From: CBDCVN01 sp965223585
GTDB lineage: Bacteria; Deinococcota; Deinococci; Deinococcales; Trueperaceae
DNA: 64,000 nucleotides
Direction: 5' to 3'
NCBI GenBank assembly: GCA_965223585.1
Contig: CBDCWW010000020.1
Coordinates: forward strand, 1 to 64,000
Both the position numbers and the translations under genes were made by a program. The notes below the pieces were generated by a model. That model was given only the letters and a program-made list of their open reading frames with translations, did not search any database and was not told where the DNA came from. Of the stretch, positions 33,460 to 42,222 are shown one piece after another; the stretch's first letter is position 1, and each line of letters begins with the position of its first letter.

Positions 33460-36324
33460 CTAGAAGCCTTTAGGGTACTGGGGACAGGTTTTTTCGTAGG
33501 GCCTGTCACCTAAATAATTTTGCCACTCACTTTGAGTAAAGTTACGCCCTGCAATACGGCAAAGCCTCTCTTCCCAAGACTTTTCATCTACATCCCAAGT
33601 AAAGATAGTATAGTCCCAATTGTTGTTTGGGTCATCTGCACCACCAGAAACTACCTGAGTACCGTCAGGAGAGAATGCCACACTCAAAACAGAAGCACTA
33701 TGGCCTTGCCAAGATTCCCCAATTGCTTCTCCTGTCTTTACATCCCACAAACGCACGGTTCTGTCTCTACTGCCAGAAACCACCTGAGTGCCATCTGGAG
33801 AGAAGGCTACGCTATGGACAGTGGAGCTATGGCCTTGCCAAGGCTCTCTAATAGATGTTCCTGCTTCTACATCCCACAAATGTAGAGTGCCATCTCTACC
33901 GCCAGAAACCACCTGTGTGCCATCTGGGGAGAAGGCCACACTATAAATAGTAGAATCATGACCCTGCCAAGGTTCTCCTACAACTTTTCCTGTTTTTGAA
34001 TCCCACAAAAGTACAGTTTTATCTCTACTACCAGAAATTACTCGTGTACCATCTGGAGAAAAGGCTACACTATGAACGGCAGAGCTATGGCCTTGCCAAG
34101 GTTCCCCTATAGTCTTTCCTGCTTTTACATCCCATAAACGCACAGTTTTATCTCTACTGCCAGAGACCACCCGTGTGCCATCAGGGGAAAAAGCTACACT
34201 ATAAACATCAGTGCTATGGCCTTGCCAAGGCTTTCCAATAGCCCTGCCTGCTTTCACATCCCACAAGCGCACAGTGTTGTCCCTACTGCTAGAAATCACC
34301 TGTGTGCCGTCTGGAGAAAAGGCTACACTTTCAACAAAACTACTATGGCCCTGCCAAGGGTTTCCTATAGCTTCTCCCGTTTTTGCATCCCACAAGCGCA
34401 CAGTTTTATTGCTATTACCAGAAACCACCTGTGTGCCGTCTGGAGAAAAGGCTATGCTATGAACAGAAGTACTACGGGTTTGCCAAAATTCTCCCGTAGA
34501 TTTTCCTGTTTTTGCATCCCACAAACGCACAGTGTTGTTGTTTTTCCTACTAGTGGTATTCCTACTGCCAGAAACCACCTGTGTGCTGTCTGGAGAAAAA
34601 GCTACACTATAAACCCAAGAGCTGTGGTCCTGCCAAGGCTCTTGAGTAATCTTACCTGTTTTTACATCCCATAAACGCACAGTTCTGTCACTACTGCCAG
34701 AAACCACTTGTGTGCCATCTGGAGAAAAGGCTACACTATAAACTATAGAATCATGACCTTGCCAAGGTTCTCCAATAGTCTTCCCTGTTTTCACATCCCA
34801 CAAGCGCACAGTTTTGTCCAAGCTACCGGAAACCACCTGAGTGCCATCTGGAGAAAAGGCTACACTATAAACAGTAGAATCATGGCCTTGCCAAGGTTCT
34901 CCAATAGCCTTGCCTGTCCTTGCATCCCATAAGCGCACAGTTTTGTCACTACTGCCAGAAACTACTTGTGCACCATCTGAAGAAAAATCTACGCTATAAA
35001 CCCAAAAAGTATGGCCCTGCCAAGGTTCACCAATAACCTGTCCAGTTTCCACATCCCACAAGCGCACAGTTTTGTCCAAGCTACCAGAAACCACCTGAGT
35101 GCTATCTGGAGAAAAATCTATACTATAAATAGTAGAGCTATGGCCTTGCCAAGGTTCTCCAATAATCTTTCCTGTTTTTACATCCCACAAACGCACAGTG
35201 CTATCTCTACTACCAGAAACCACTTTAGTGCCATCTGGAGAAAAGGCTACGCTATAAACAGTAGAGTCATGGCCTTGCCAAGGTTCTCCAATAATCTTTC
35301 CTGTTTTCACATCCCACAAACGCACGGTGCTATCTTCACTGCCAGAAACCACCTTAGTTCCGTCTGGAGAAAAGGCTAAGCTCAAAACATAGCCATTATG
35401 ACCATGTAAGATTGTATTAAGATGGGGGAAATTTTGGAGGATGCGAAGCCCCCCACTAGTGCTTTCATCATCTGGTTTAACTTTAATACTTTGAACAGCT
35501 AGCAGAGCAGCCCAATCAGAAAAACCATTGGCAGGATTAGGATTTTGCACTGCCAGAAATGCTCTTGCAGTCAACTGACGGGCTAGAGCTATATTAGCTT
35601 GCTCAACAGCTTCCTTTGTTGCTGCCTTTGCTATTTTGGTTTTAAGACTTGCATCTAGTGCAAAAATAACAGCCAATGCCATAAAGAGCATCAACAGTAA
35701 AGATAAAAGGCCAAAAATAAGTGACCTTTGTCTCAAACGTTTATTATGTAGTCCATAGAGATCATCTTTCTCTTGACCAGTGATGGCACTAACTATACTT
35801 GCTAGATGGCTTTCCCATTGTTGACGCTCTCGCTTTCTATAAGACTTTTCTCGGTATTGGCTTAGATCAATAGCTAAAGGTTCTGTACCACCCTCAGTTA
35901 GCAAACCTACAGTTTCCTTGGAAACAGCAACATCTGCAACACCTTGAGAATAATCTTCACTTGTCCAAGGAGTTCTACCAGATGTTACTATCACGCCTAT
36001 ATTATCAAGAGAACGTTCCTTCAAAAACTCATTAATTTCTTTTACTACCCATTCTGAACGTGCCGAGCTTGGAGAGGCAAGGAGCAGTAAAAATGAAGAG
36101 GCCTTAAGTCTAGACTGTAATTCTCCCCATAGATCATTGGTCATGGGTATGTTTGCATCATCCAAATAAATCTTCCTTGCCCTTGCTTTAAAAAAGGGGG
36201 TTCCAAATGATTGAAGTCCAGCATGAATAACCTTACTGAATTCAGCATCTTCAGAATGACTATATGAGATAAATGCGTCGTACTCAAATTTTTCAGTAGC
36301 TAAGCCTTCCTTTTGTGATACCAT
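33460..36324 (-). CDS. TIR domain - transmembrane - 14 WD40 repeat protein
   Basis: About 954 residues from ATG 36324; a GTG at 36387 would add 21 residues with no homology and would overlap the divergent gene, so I reject it. Order: TIR domain (FEYDAFISYSHSEDAEF, then a catalytic-type glutamate in SARSEWVVKEINEF), a short linker, one transmembrane segment (LIFGLLSLLLMLFMALAV), then 14 WD40 repeats of the form GHSSTVYSVAFSPDGTQVVS ending RLWDVKTGK. Fourteen repeats would make two seven-bladed propellers. Repeats are unusually alike at protein and DNA level, pointing to recent expansion or conversion. Family knowledge: TIR-WD40 proteins act in bacterial immunity or signalling by NAD or nucleotide cleavage. 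The gene has no CTCGAG. Confidence 0.88.
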   Translation of the reverse strand: MVSQKEGLATEKFEYDAFISYSHSEDAEFSKVIHAGLQSFGTPFFKARARKIYLDDANIPMTNDLWGELQSRLKASSFLLLLASPSSARSEWVVKEINEFLKERSLDNIGVIVTSGRTPWTSEDYSQGVADVAVSKETVGLLTEGGTEPLAIDLSQYREKSYRKRERQQWESHLASIVSAITGQEKDDLYGLHNKRLRQRSLIFGLLSLLLMLFMALAVIFALDASLKTKIAKAATKEAVEQANIALARQLTARAFLAVQNPNPANGFSDWAALLAVQSIKVKPDDESTSGGLRILQNFPHLNTILHGHNGYVLSLAFSPDGTKVVSGSEDSTVRLWDVKTGKIIGEPWQGHDSTVYSVAFSPDGTKVVSGSRDSTVRLWDVKTGKIIGEPWQGHSSTIYSIDFSPDSTQVVSGSLDKTVRLWDVETGQVIGEPWQGHTFWVYSVDFSSDGAQVVSGSSDKTVRLWDARTGKAIGEPWQGHDSTVYSVAFSPDGTQVVSGSLDKTVRLWDVKTGKTIGEPWQGHDSIVYSVAFSPDGTQVVSGSSDRTVRLWDVKTGKITQEPWQDHSSWVYSVAFSPDSTQVVSGSRNTTSRKNNNTVRLWDAKTGKSTGEFWQTRSTSVHSIAFSPDGTQVVSGNSNKTVRLWDAKTGEAIGNPWQGHSSFVESVAFSPDGTQVISSSRDNTVRLWDVKAGRAIGKPWQGHSTDVYSVAFSPDGTRVVSGSRDKTVRLWDVKAGKTIGEPWQGHSSAVHSVAFSPDGTRVISGSRDKTVLLWDSKTGKVVGEPWQGHDSTIYSVAFSPDGTQVVSGGRDGTLHLWDVEAGTSIREPWQGHSSTVHSVAFSPDGTQVVSGSRDRTVRLWDVKTGEAIGESWQGHSASVLSVAFSPDGTQVVSGGADDPNNNWDYTIFTWDVDEKSWEERLCRIAGRNFTQSEWQNYLGDRPYEKTCPQYPKGF

Positions 36325-36377
36325 AATTTTATATTCTATACTACTTAGTGGTTTAAAGTCTTTTTTAGGAGATAATA

Positions 36378-37757
36378 ATGAAACCACTCTGTTTTGTACT
36401 AATGCCCTTCGGTAAAAAATCTGACGAAATGGGATTTGAGATAGATTTTGATGCTGTTTACAATGACCTTATCAAACCAGCTATTAATGAGGTTGGATTA
36501 GAACCCATAAGAGCTGACGAAGAACAAGCTGGAGGCATTATACATAAATCTATGTTTGAAAGATTGCTTTTTTGTGATTATGCTGTCGCTGACCTAACAA
36601 CTACAAATGCTAATGTCTATTATGAATTAGGTATTCGTCATGCTTATCGTCCCCGGAGTACAGTGCTACTCTATGCTGAGGGGAGGCGCTTGCCTTTTGA
36701 CACAGCTCTCTTACGAACGTTACCGTATGTTTTAGCAAATGATGGCAAGCCACAAAATCCGGACAGCTTTAAGAAGATACTTATTGAACAATTAAACGAG
36801 GCGAAAAAGGTAACTGTGCAAGATTTGGGAGAGGTTGTTGATAGTCCTATATTCCAGTTAATAGAGGGCTATCCTAAGCCTAAACCCATTGATCACTCAA
36901 AAACCGATGTTTTTCGAGAGCAAGTCCAATATTCTAACGATGCTAAACAGCGCCTGACTGAGATAAGAGAAGATCAGAACAAAAAATCACAAGAAAAAGT
37001 TGAAGCATTAAAGGCAATAGAGAAGGAGCTTGGTAATATTGAAGATGTGGAGTCTGGTATTGTTATAGATCTTTTCCTTTCTTATCGAGCTGTTGCAGCA
37101 TGGGGAAATATGATCGAACTGGTAGAGAAAATGCCAAAGCCTCTTTCAACTACAGTAATGGTGCAAGAGCAACTAGGTTTGGCATTTAACCGTGCTGAGC
37201 AGGGTAATCAGGCTGAGCTGGTGCTTACTGAGCTTCTCGAGCGCCGTGGGCCCAGCAGTGAGACATATGGTATTTTGGGACGTGTCTATAAGGATCGTTG
37301 GAAAACAGCTTGGGAAAATGGTGATAAGGTACTTGCTCCAGCACTACTTAAAAAGGCTATAGATGCTTATCTTAAGGGGTTTGAAGCTGATTGGCGTGAT
37401 GCCTATGCAGGTATTAATATATTAACTTTGATGGAAGCTCAGGAACCACCCGATGAGCGCCGAGAGAAGCTTATGCCAGTGGTGGATTATGCTGTTGATA
37501 GGCGAATGGCAACTGGAAAGCCAGATTACTGGGATTATGCTACCAAGCTCGAGATTGCTATCCTTAACAAAGATGAAGCAGGAGCAATGGATGCGTTAGG
37601 AGAGGCTTTAACCGCTGTGCGAGAAGCTTGGGAACCAGTAACTACTGCAGATAACTTTTCTTTAATACATAGGATCAGAGAAGCACGTGGTGAAGATGTT
37701 TCTTGGTTAATAGACATCGAAGAAAGGCTTCGTGGTTCTTCTGGAAAGGATCATTAG
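36378..37757 (+). CDS. Rossmann (deoxyribosyltransferase/TIR-like) domain fused to MAP3K-TRAFs-binding-like repeats
   Basis: 459 residues. The first 130 form an alpha/beta domain: CFVLMPFG, EQAGGIIHKSMFERLLFCDYAVADLTTTNANVYYELGIRHA, where N-A-N-V-Y-Y-E-L-G is the nucleotide-binding and catalytic-type motif. From about 240 the protein is helical and matches the TRAFs-binding domain type (VQEQLGLAFNRAEQGNQAELVL, then YGILGRVYKDRW and AYLKGFEADWRDAYAGIN). Divergently placed from TIR-WD40 with only 53 bp between starts, so the two probably share control. AGGAG at 36367-36371 precedes the ATG. Function unknown; a sensor-effector role with its neighbour is inference. Confidence 0.75.
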   Translation: MKPLCFVLMPFGKKSDEMGFEIDFDAVYNDLIKPAINEVGLEPIRADEEQAGGIIHKSMFERLLFCDYAVADLTTTNANVYYELGIRHAYRPRSTVLLYAEGRRLPFDTALLRTLPYVLANDGKPQNPDSFKKILIEQLNEAKKVTVQDLGEVVDSPIFQLIEGYPKPKPIDHSKTDVFREQVQYSNDAKQRLTEIREDQNKKSQEKVEALKAIEKELGNIEDVESGIVIDLFLSYRAVAAWGNMIELVEKMPKPLSTTVMVQEQLGLAFNRAEQGNQAELVLTELLERRGPSSETYGILGRVYKDRWKTAWENGDKVLAPALLKKAIDAYLKGFEADWRDAYAGINILTLMEAQEPPDERREKLMPVVDYAVDRRMATGKPDYWDYATKLEIAILNKDEAGAMDALGEALTAVREAWEPVTTADNFSLIHRIREARGEDVSWLIDIEERLRGSSGKDH

Positions 37758-37764
37758 GTAGTTC

Positions 37765-38979
37765 ATGAATAAACTGATAATTATATTTCTTGCACTTTCT
37801 CCCCTAGCTTGGTCAGAAGAAGTCCAATTACAGTTTTGGACACTTTCCCTCTCACCCTATTTCAATGAGACTATAGAAGCAAGCATTACTCGCTATGAAG
37901 AAAAAAATTCTGACATTAAAATAGTTTGGCGCGACTTAAGCGCTGAAGATTTACACTTTGAATTGCTAGGGGCTGTTAAAAATAACGGTGTTCCTGATGT
38001 TGTTAATCTTAATGTGCCTATGCTCTTAGATTTTGCTGAGCGAGGAGCACTACTTAATTTAGAATTTGACTGCAATTATTTTGAGAAGGCTTTGAAGTCC
38101 TTTCAAGTAAATGGTCAACAACTAGGTTTGCCTTGGTACCTTACTCCTTCACTATTAATCTATAATCAAGATATTTTTAGCCAAGCAAGCCTTGACCCTA
38201 ACTCCCCTCCAAAAACTTTGGAAGAAGTAGTTGCTTATGCCAAGCAAATTAAAGATGAAACTGATATTTATGGCTTTATGCCCAACATTGCTAATCAGCG
38301 CATACTTTATCGCTTTTTAGAAGCTGGCTTACCCGTACTTTCAGAAGATGGCTTTGAGGCACTGTTTAATAGTCCTAAACATACTGCAATCCTAAATGAA
38401 TATGCAGAGCTTTTTAAACAAGATTACTTTTCTCAAGATACTTTGTTAAGAGGCTATGTGGGAGCCTTAGAAAGTTATAATGCTGGACGGCTTGGCATGC
38501 TTATTACAGGACCACAATTTTTGCAGCGCATTGCACAAAACAGTCCTGAAATATACGCTCAAACTTTAGTAGCACCGTATCCTTTAGATTTAGGAGAAGT
38601 AATACATGCACCACTTATGGGCTTAGCTGTTCCTAAAGATACAATCTATCCTGATGAGGCACTTGATTTTGCTTTATTTATTACAGGGGCTAGCGAACAA
38701 CTTGCCTTTAGCAAAGCCGCCCAAGTCTTTCCCTCTCACCCAGACTCTGTTGAAGATTCCTTTTTTAGTGAATTACCTGAAAATCCTAATCTAGAGGATA
38801 AAGCTCGCATTTTAGTGGCCAAACAACTTACCTATGCCCAAGATTTAACTATGGACGTACCTAACCCAGCAGACTTATTTCAGGCTGTTCAAGATGCTGT
38901 AAATGGTGCTATCTTAGAAGAAAAATCTCCGCAAGAAGTACTTGATGAAGCCGTGAAGTTTTGGAACTCAAGGCTCTAA
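37765..38979 (+). CDS. Extracellular solute-binding protein of a sugar ABC transporter (family 1)
   Basis: 404 residues with a signal peptide (LIIIFLALSPLAWSEE). The body has the family 1 pattern: LQFWTLSLSPYFNETIEASITRYEEKN, PDVVNLNVPMLLDFAERGALL, GLPWYLTPSLLIYNQDIF and a C-terminal ALDFALFITGASEQLAFSKAAQVFPS. Such proteins bind oligosaccharides or similar solutes outside the membrane. No permease or ATPase gene is next to it, so its transporter partner must lie elsewhere. It begins 7 nt after the preceding gene. A sugar symporter gene follows on the opposite strand. Confidence 0.82.
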   Translation: MNKLIIIFLALSPLAWSEEVQLQFWTLSLSPYFNETIEASITRYEEKNSDIKIVWRDLSAEDLHFELLGAVKNNGVPDVVNLNVPMLLDFAERGALLNLEFDCNYFEKALKSFQVNGQQLGLPWYLTPSLLIYNQDIFSQASLDPNSPPKTLEEVVAYAKQIKDETDIYGFMPNIANQRILYRFLEAGLPVLSEDGFEALFNSPKHTAILNEYAELFKQDYFSQDTLLRGYVGALESYNAGRLGMLITGPQFLQRIAQNSPEIYAQTLVAPYPLDLGEVIHAPLMGLAVPKDTIYPDEALDFALFITGASEQLAFSKAAQVFPSHPDSVEDSFFSELPENPNLEDKARILVAKQLTYAQDLTMDVPNPADLFQAVQDAVNGAILEEKSPQEVLDEAVKFWNSRL

Positions 38980-39026
38980 ATCCTCGTTTGCTTTTGCCCA
39001 ATTAAAGCTTCAATTGTCTCCAATAA

Positions 39027-40397
39027 CTAATTCTTAGTTTTTTGTAGAGCTGCTATTGCCCTTTGGTGTGAAGCTCGAGTAACAGGATAGCGCCACACCC
39101 AAAAAATAGCTGAAGCGAAAAGTAAGGCTGCTACAGGGCCAGCCATAAACGCAATACCTTGATTAGTAAAGTTGCTTTGAATTGTTATATCGGGTTGGTA
39201 GTTTATCAGCTCGAGCACCTGACCATTCAAAAAAACTGCTAGTGCAACGGCAGCCTTCTGTCCAAAGGTAAAAATAGCATATAGCACTCCTTCACGCCTA
39301 TTTCCTGTTTCTAGCTCATCAAACTCCACTACATCAGGCAACATAGCCCAAGGAAATAAAAGTACTGCTCCTAAGCCAATGCCCATTAATATAGTAAAGA
39401 TAATTAGTTTTGGCGAGAGGCTAGCACCAGCTGAAACCCACATTAACAGCGGTAAATTTATAGTTAAGAAAAGTAGACCCATGTTAAAAGCTAAGCGTTT
39501 ACCGTAGTGCTTAGATAGTAGGCTCCATAAAGGTAAACTAACAATGGCAGTGATAAAAAGTAAGGCTATTATAAAAGTTTGCCATTCAGGATCAACTTTA
39601 GATACGCTCTCTAGGTAAAAAGGCAGCAAAGAAGATACTATTCCCAAGGCAATAGTAACCGTCATAAAAATGCCTAAGATCGAGGGGAACCCCTTTACCT
39701 TAAGAGCACTACTGTAGTTTTGCCAGAGGTTTTGCTTTACCTGCTTAACTTTCCGTACAGGTTCTTTAATACCTAAGAGTAAGGGCAAATAACATAGAGT
39801 ACTAAGACCTCCAAAAATTACTCCCATCATTAACCAGCCAAAATTAGCATCTACTGCTAGTCCCTGAGAACTATTCAAACTTGCTACTATTATAGGTGGC
39901 GCAGCAGCAGCTATTAGTGAGGCAAAGGTGGCAAAGCCTGCTCGGTAACTAGTCAGGACTGTACGTTCAGTATATGTAGGTGCTAGTTCAGGAGTTAGGG
40001 CTAGATAAGGAACTTGCACTACAGTAAAGATGGTGGTATGTAGCGTTAAAAGTCCTGCAGCAATTAAAAAAGTCAAAATCTGGCTAGTACTAGCCTCGGG
40101 CATAGCCCAAACTAGCGCAAAGCTTAAGCCAAAAGGTAGGGCTCCCCACAAGATATATGGTTTACGTTTCCCCCAGAGGGCCCTTGTACGGTCTGAAATC
40201 ACTCCCATCAAAGGATCGGTTATAGCATCAATCAAACGCCCAATAAGCAATACACTACCTGCTAAGCCCGGTCGTAAGCCCACTACATTAACTAAAAAGT
40301 GAAGGAGAAAGAAGTTAATGGCAGTAGTAGAAATTGCAGCACCAATATCAGCCACGCCATAAGATAATTTTCCGTGAAGTTTAAGGTTTGACATCAA
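39027..40397 (-). CDS. GPH-family sugar:cation symporter (MelB-like MFS)
   Basis: 456 residues, twelve predicted transmembrane segments. LSYGVADIGAAISTTAINFFLLHFLVNVVGL and LIGRLIDAITDPLMGVISDRTRALWGKRKPYI are the GPH signature, with the acidic cation-binding residues in DAITDP. Family knowledge: Na+ or H+ coupled uptake of melibiose, glucuronides or xylosides. It converges with the sugar-binding protein gene. The IS630 element begins 40 nt before its start, so its promoter may be affected. Two CTCGAG sites lie inside (39073, 39210). Confidence 0.87.
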   Translation of the reverse strand: MMSNLKLHGKLSYGVADIGAAISTTAINFFLLHFLVNVVGLRPGLAGSVLLIGRLIDAITDPLMGVISDRTRALWGKRKPYILWGALPFGLSFALVWAMPEASTSQILTFLIAAGLLTLHTTIFTVVQVPYLALTPELAPTYTERTVLTSYRAGFATFASLIAAAAPPIIVASLNSSQGLAVDANFGWLMMGVIFGGLSTLCYLPLLLGIKEPVRKVKQVKQNLWQNYSSALKVKGFPSILGIFMTVTIALGIVSSLLPFYLESVSKVDPEWQTFIIALLFITAIVSLPLWSLLSKHYGKRLAFNMGLLFLTINLPLLMWVSAGASLSPKLIIFTILMGIGLGAVLLFPWAMLPDVVEFDELETGNRREGVLYAIFTFGQKAAVALAVFLNGQVLELINYQPDITIQSNFTNQGIAFMAGPVAALLFASAIFWVWRYPVTRASHQRAIAALQKTKN

Positions 40398-40437
40398 AAT
40401 ATACTTTTAACAACTGTTGAAAGTATAACACTTTATA

Positions 40438-41588
40438 CTTTAAACGGCTAAGAATTGGACATTTTCAAAAAGCTGAAATTTGAGATTAAGCAAGGTGCGA
40501 AGCTTGTTCTTGTGTCTTGTATCAGCTTCAGATAAACAAGTCTCAATAGCAGCTTTGAATTCATCAAAGGTGGCATAGTATTTACCATATAAACACTCTT
40601 TCTTCACAAACTTCCATAGCCTCTCTATTAAGTTCAGATTCGGTGAATAAGAGGGTAAGAATAGTAACTCTATACCTAAAGATTCTGCATAGGCCATCAC
40701 CCTAGCATTTCTTTGATACCTTGCATTGTCCATAACAAGAGTGATTGGTATACCTTCTCCACACGCTGCTTTGATCTTGTCTAGCAGCTCACAAACACTC
40801 TCAGTATTGATAGTTGTGTTGTTGCAAAAAGTTATTACTTCCTTTGTTACAGCATTGAGTGCTGCTAGCACATTAAAACGTTTTCTCCCACTAGCACTTG
40901 GTATAAAAAGCCTGTTCAAACACCATAATACCGTTAGGAAGTGCCCATGCACAAAATGTGAAGCATCAACAAAAAACATCTGTCTCTTTCCCTGTTTTGC
41001 TTCTTCAAGACGAGGCTCTAGTTCTTCATCATGAAAGGTCTTTTGTTCTTCAACTTTCTTCTCGTTAAGTTCTTTTCCAGGTGCACAACCCACTTTAAGA
41101 CGTTTAAAGCCAATTTTCTTAAGGAATATTCTTACTTGTGTAGGACTACGTTTTATACCTGTAAGCTCTTCTATAACACTAACAGCTTCATTTATGCCAC
41201 GTGGAGGATTTTTCTCAAAGTATGCCTTGAGGGTATCGGTATGACTATCAAGATCACTTGTTTGCCCTTGGTAATTAAAATGCTTAAGTGCATCAATACC
41301 ACCACTCTGATAAAGCCTTAACCAAGTACAAAGGGTAGTTCTTGATCTGATTCCGCAAACTATCATTATCCATTGGTGGCTGAATCCATGGGATTTTAGA
41401 TATAGAGCATGCATTCTTTGTTGGACTTTAGGGTGAGGGTGATGGTATCTTTCATAATTGAGGACTTCTATCTCTTCAGGTTCAAAGTTTATATTGATCA
41501 TGCTCAGATTAGTGACTTATCTTCTACCTGCTTGTCTAGCCCTCCACTTTCTGAGCCTCTCAAATGTTCAGTTTTAAGCCGTTTTTAG
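40438..41588. mobile_element. IS630-family insertion sequence, complete
   Basis: 1151 bp. The left end starts CTTTAAACGGCTAAGAATTG (40438) and the reverse complement of the right end starts CTAAAAACGGCTTAAAACTG (41588); the 27-bp inverted repeats share most positions. TA flanks both sides (40436-40437 and 41589-41590), the target duplication of IS630. One intact transposase gene fills it. No CTCGAG inside. Confidence 0.9.
40440..41501 (-). CDS. IS630-family DDE transposase
   Basis: 353 residues. An N-terminal helix-turn-helix region (EEIEVLNYERYHHPHPKVQQRMHAL) is followed by the catalytic core: first Asp in MFFVDASHFV, second in LVMDNARYQ, Glu in NLNLIERLWKFVKKE. This D-D-E set with N-L-x-x-I-E-R-x-W is diagnostic of IS630/Tc1-like enzymes. 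The stop codon lies inside the left inverted repeat. The gene looks intact and possibly active. Confidence 0.93.
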   Translation of the reverse strand: MININFEPEEIEVLNYERYHHPHPKVQQRMHALYLKSHGFSHQWIMIVCGIRSRTTLCTWLRLYQSGGIDALKHFNYQGQTSDLDSHTDTLKAYFEKNPPRGINEAVSVIEELTGIKRSPTQVRIFLKKIGFKRLKVGCAPGKELNEKKVEEQKTFHDEELEPRLEEAKQGKRQMFFVDASHFVHGHFLTVLWCLNRLFIPSASGRKRFNVLAALNAVTKEVITFCNNTTINTESVCELLDKIKAACGEGIPITLVMDNARYQRNARVMAYAESLGIELLFLPSYSPNLNLIERLWKFVKKECLYGKYYATFDEFKAAIETCLSEADTRHKNKLRTLLNLKFQLFENVQFLAV

Positions 41589-42222
41589 TATAGAAGGAAA
41601 TTTAGTACTGAAGTACTCCAGACTTAAATTATCTGAACTGTGATTCAGCTAATTCAGGGATTTTTCTGACTCTCCCATCTAAAGTTTATATATTTGCTGT
41701 CTAGCACTGTCAAATCATAGCCTATCATTTCATCACAAAAATCAAAGTTCAGACTGATAAAGAGCACAACATTGCGTGGTAGGAGCACAACACATCGTAC
41801 CCCTACTAAAACCCCCGCAGATTTTAAAACCTACGGGGGTTGAATTGCTCAAGATTTTTCTGACTGTAAACGTCCAGATAAATTCCTGCTTTATCAACAT
41901 GAAGGATGTCATTCTGAGTGCAGCGAAGGATATCTGATGCGTTAACCCTCGTCTGAGATTCTTCGTCGTTATAAGCAGGAGTGTGAAAGTTTTTGTGAAT
42001 AATTTAGGAGTAGTAAGTGCCTATAGGTAACTAGTAGTCAGAAGTCAGTAGCCAGCATAATGAAGCCCTACTGACCACTAGCTACTGGATTCTAGCTACT
42101 ATTTTAACTTCCAAATGGAAATTCACAAGTATTTTTGCATAGGCGCTTACTCCTCAGAATAACATGCTCACAGAGAGAATTTCTTTCTTAGGGAAAGAAT
42201 TTTTCTGGAGAAGTATAAATAC
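41589..42222. repeat. Gap with hairpin, dispersed repeat and a small insert
   Basis: AACCCCCG (41809-41816) and CGGGGGTT (41833-41840) form a hairpin followed by TTGCTCAAGATTTTTCTGA, the same order as near 47540-47600. From about 41889 to 41975 lies the CATTCTGAG/GCGAAGGA dispersed repeat. About 160 bp (roughly 41988-42152) has no counterpart at the sister locus near 48405; its edges carry an imperfect inverted pair, AGGAGTAGTAAGTGCCTATA and the complement of ATAGGCGCTTACTCCT, so it looks like a small mobile insert. No gene seen. Confidence 0.55.

Noticed and set aside
33520..35379. Several plus-strand frames opposite the WD40 repeats
   Set aside because: Shadows of the WD40 repeats; they restart at each repeat and have no homology or start signals.
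36325..36387. GTG start extending TIR-WD40 by 21 residues
   Set aside because: It would overlap the divergent gene's start, and the added residues have no TIR homology; ATG at 36324 fits the family start.
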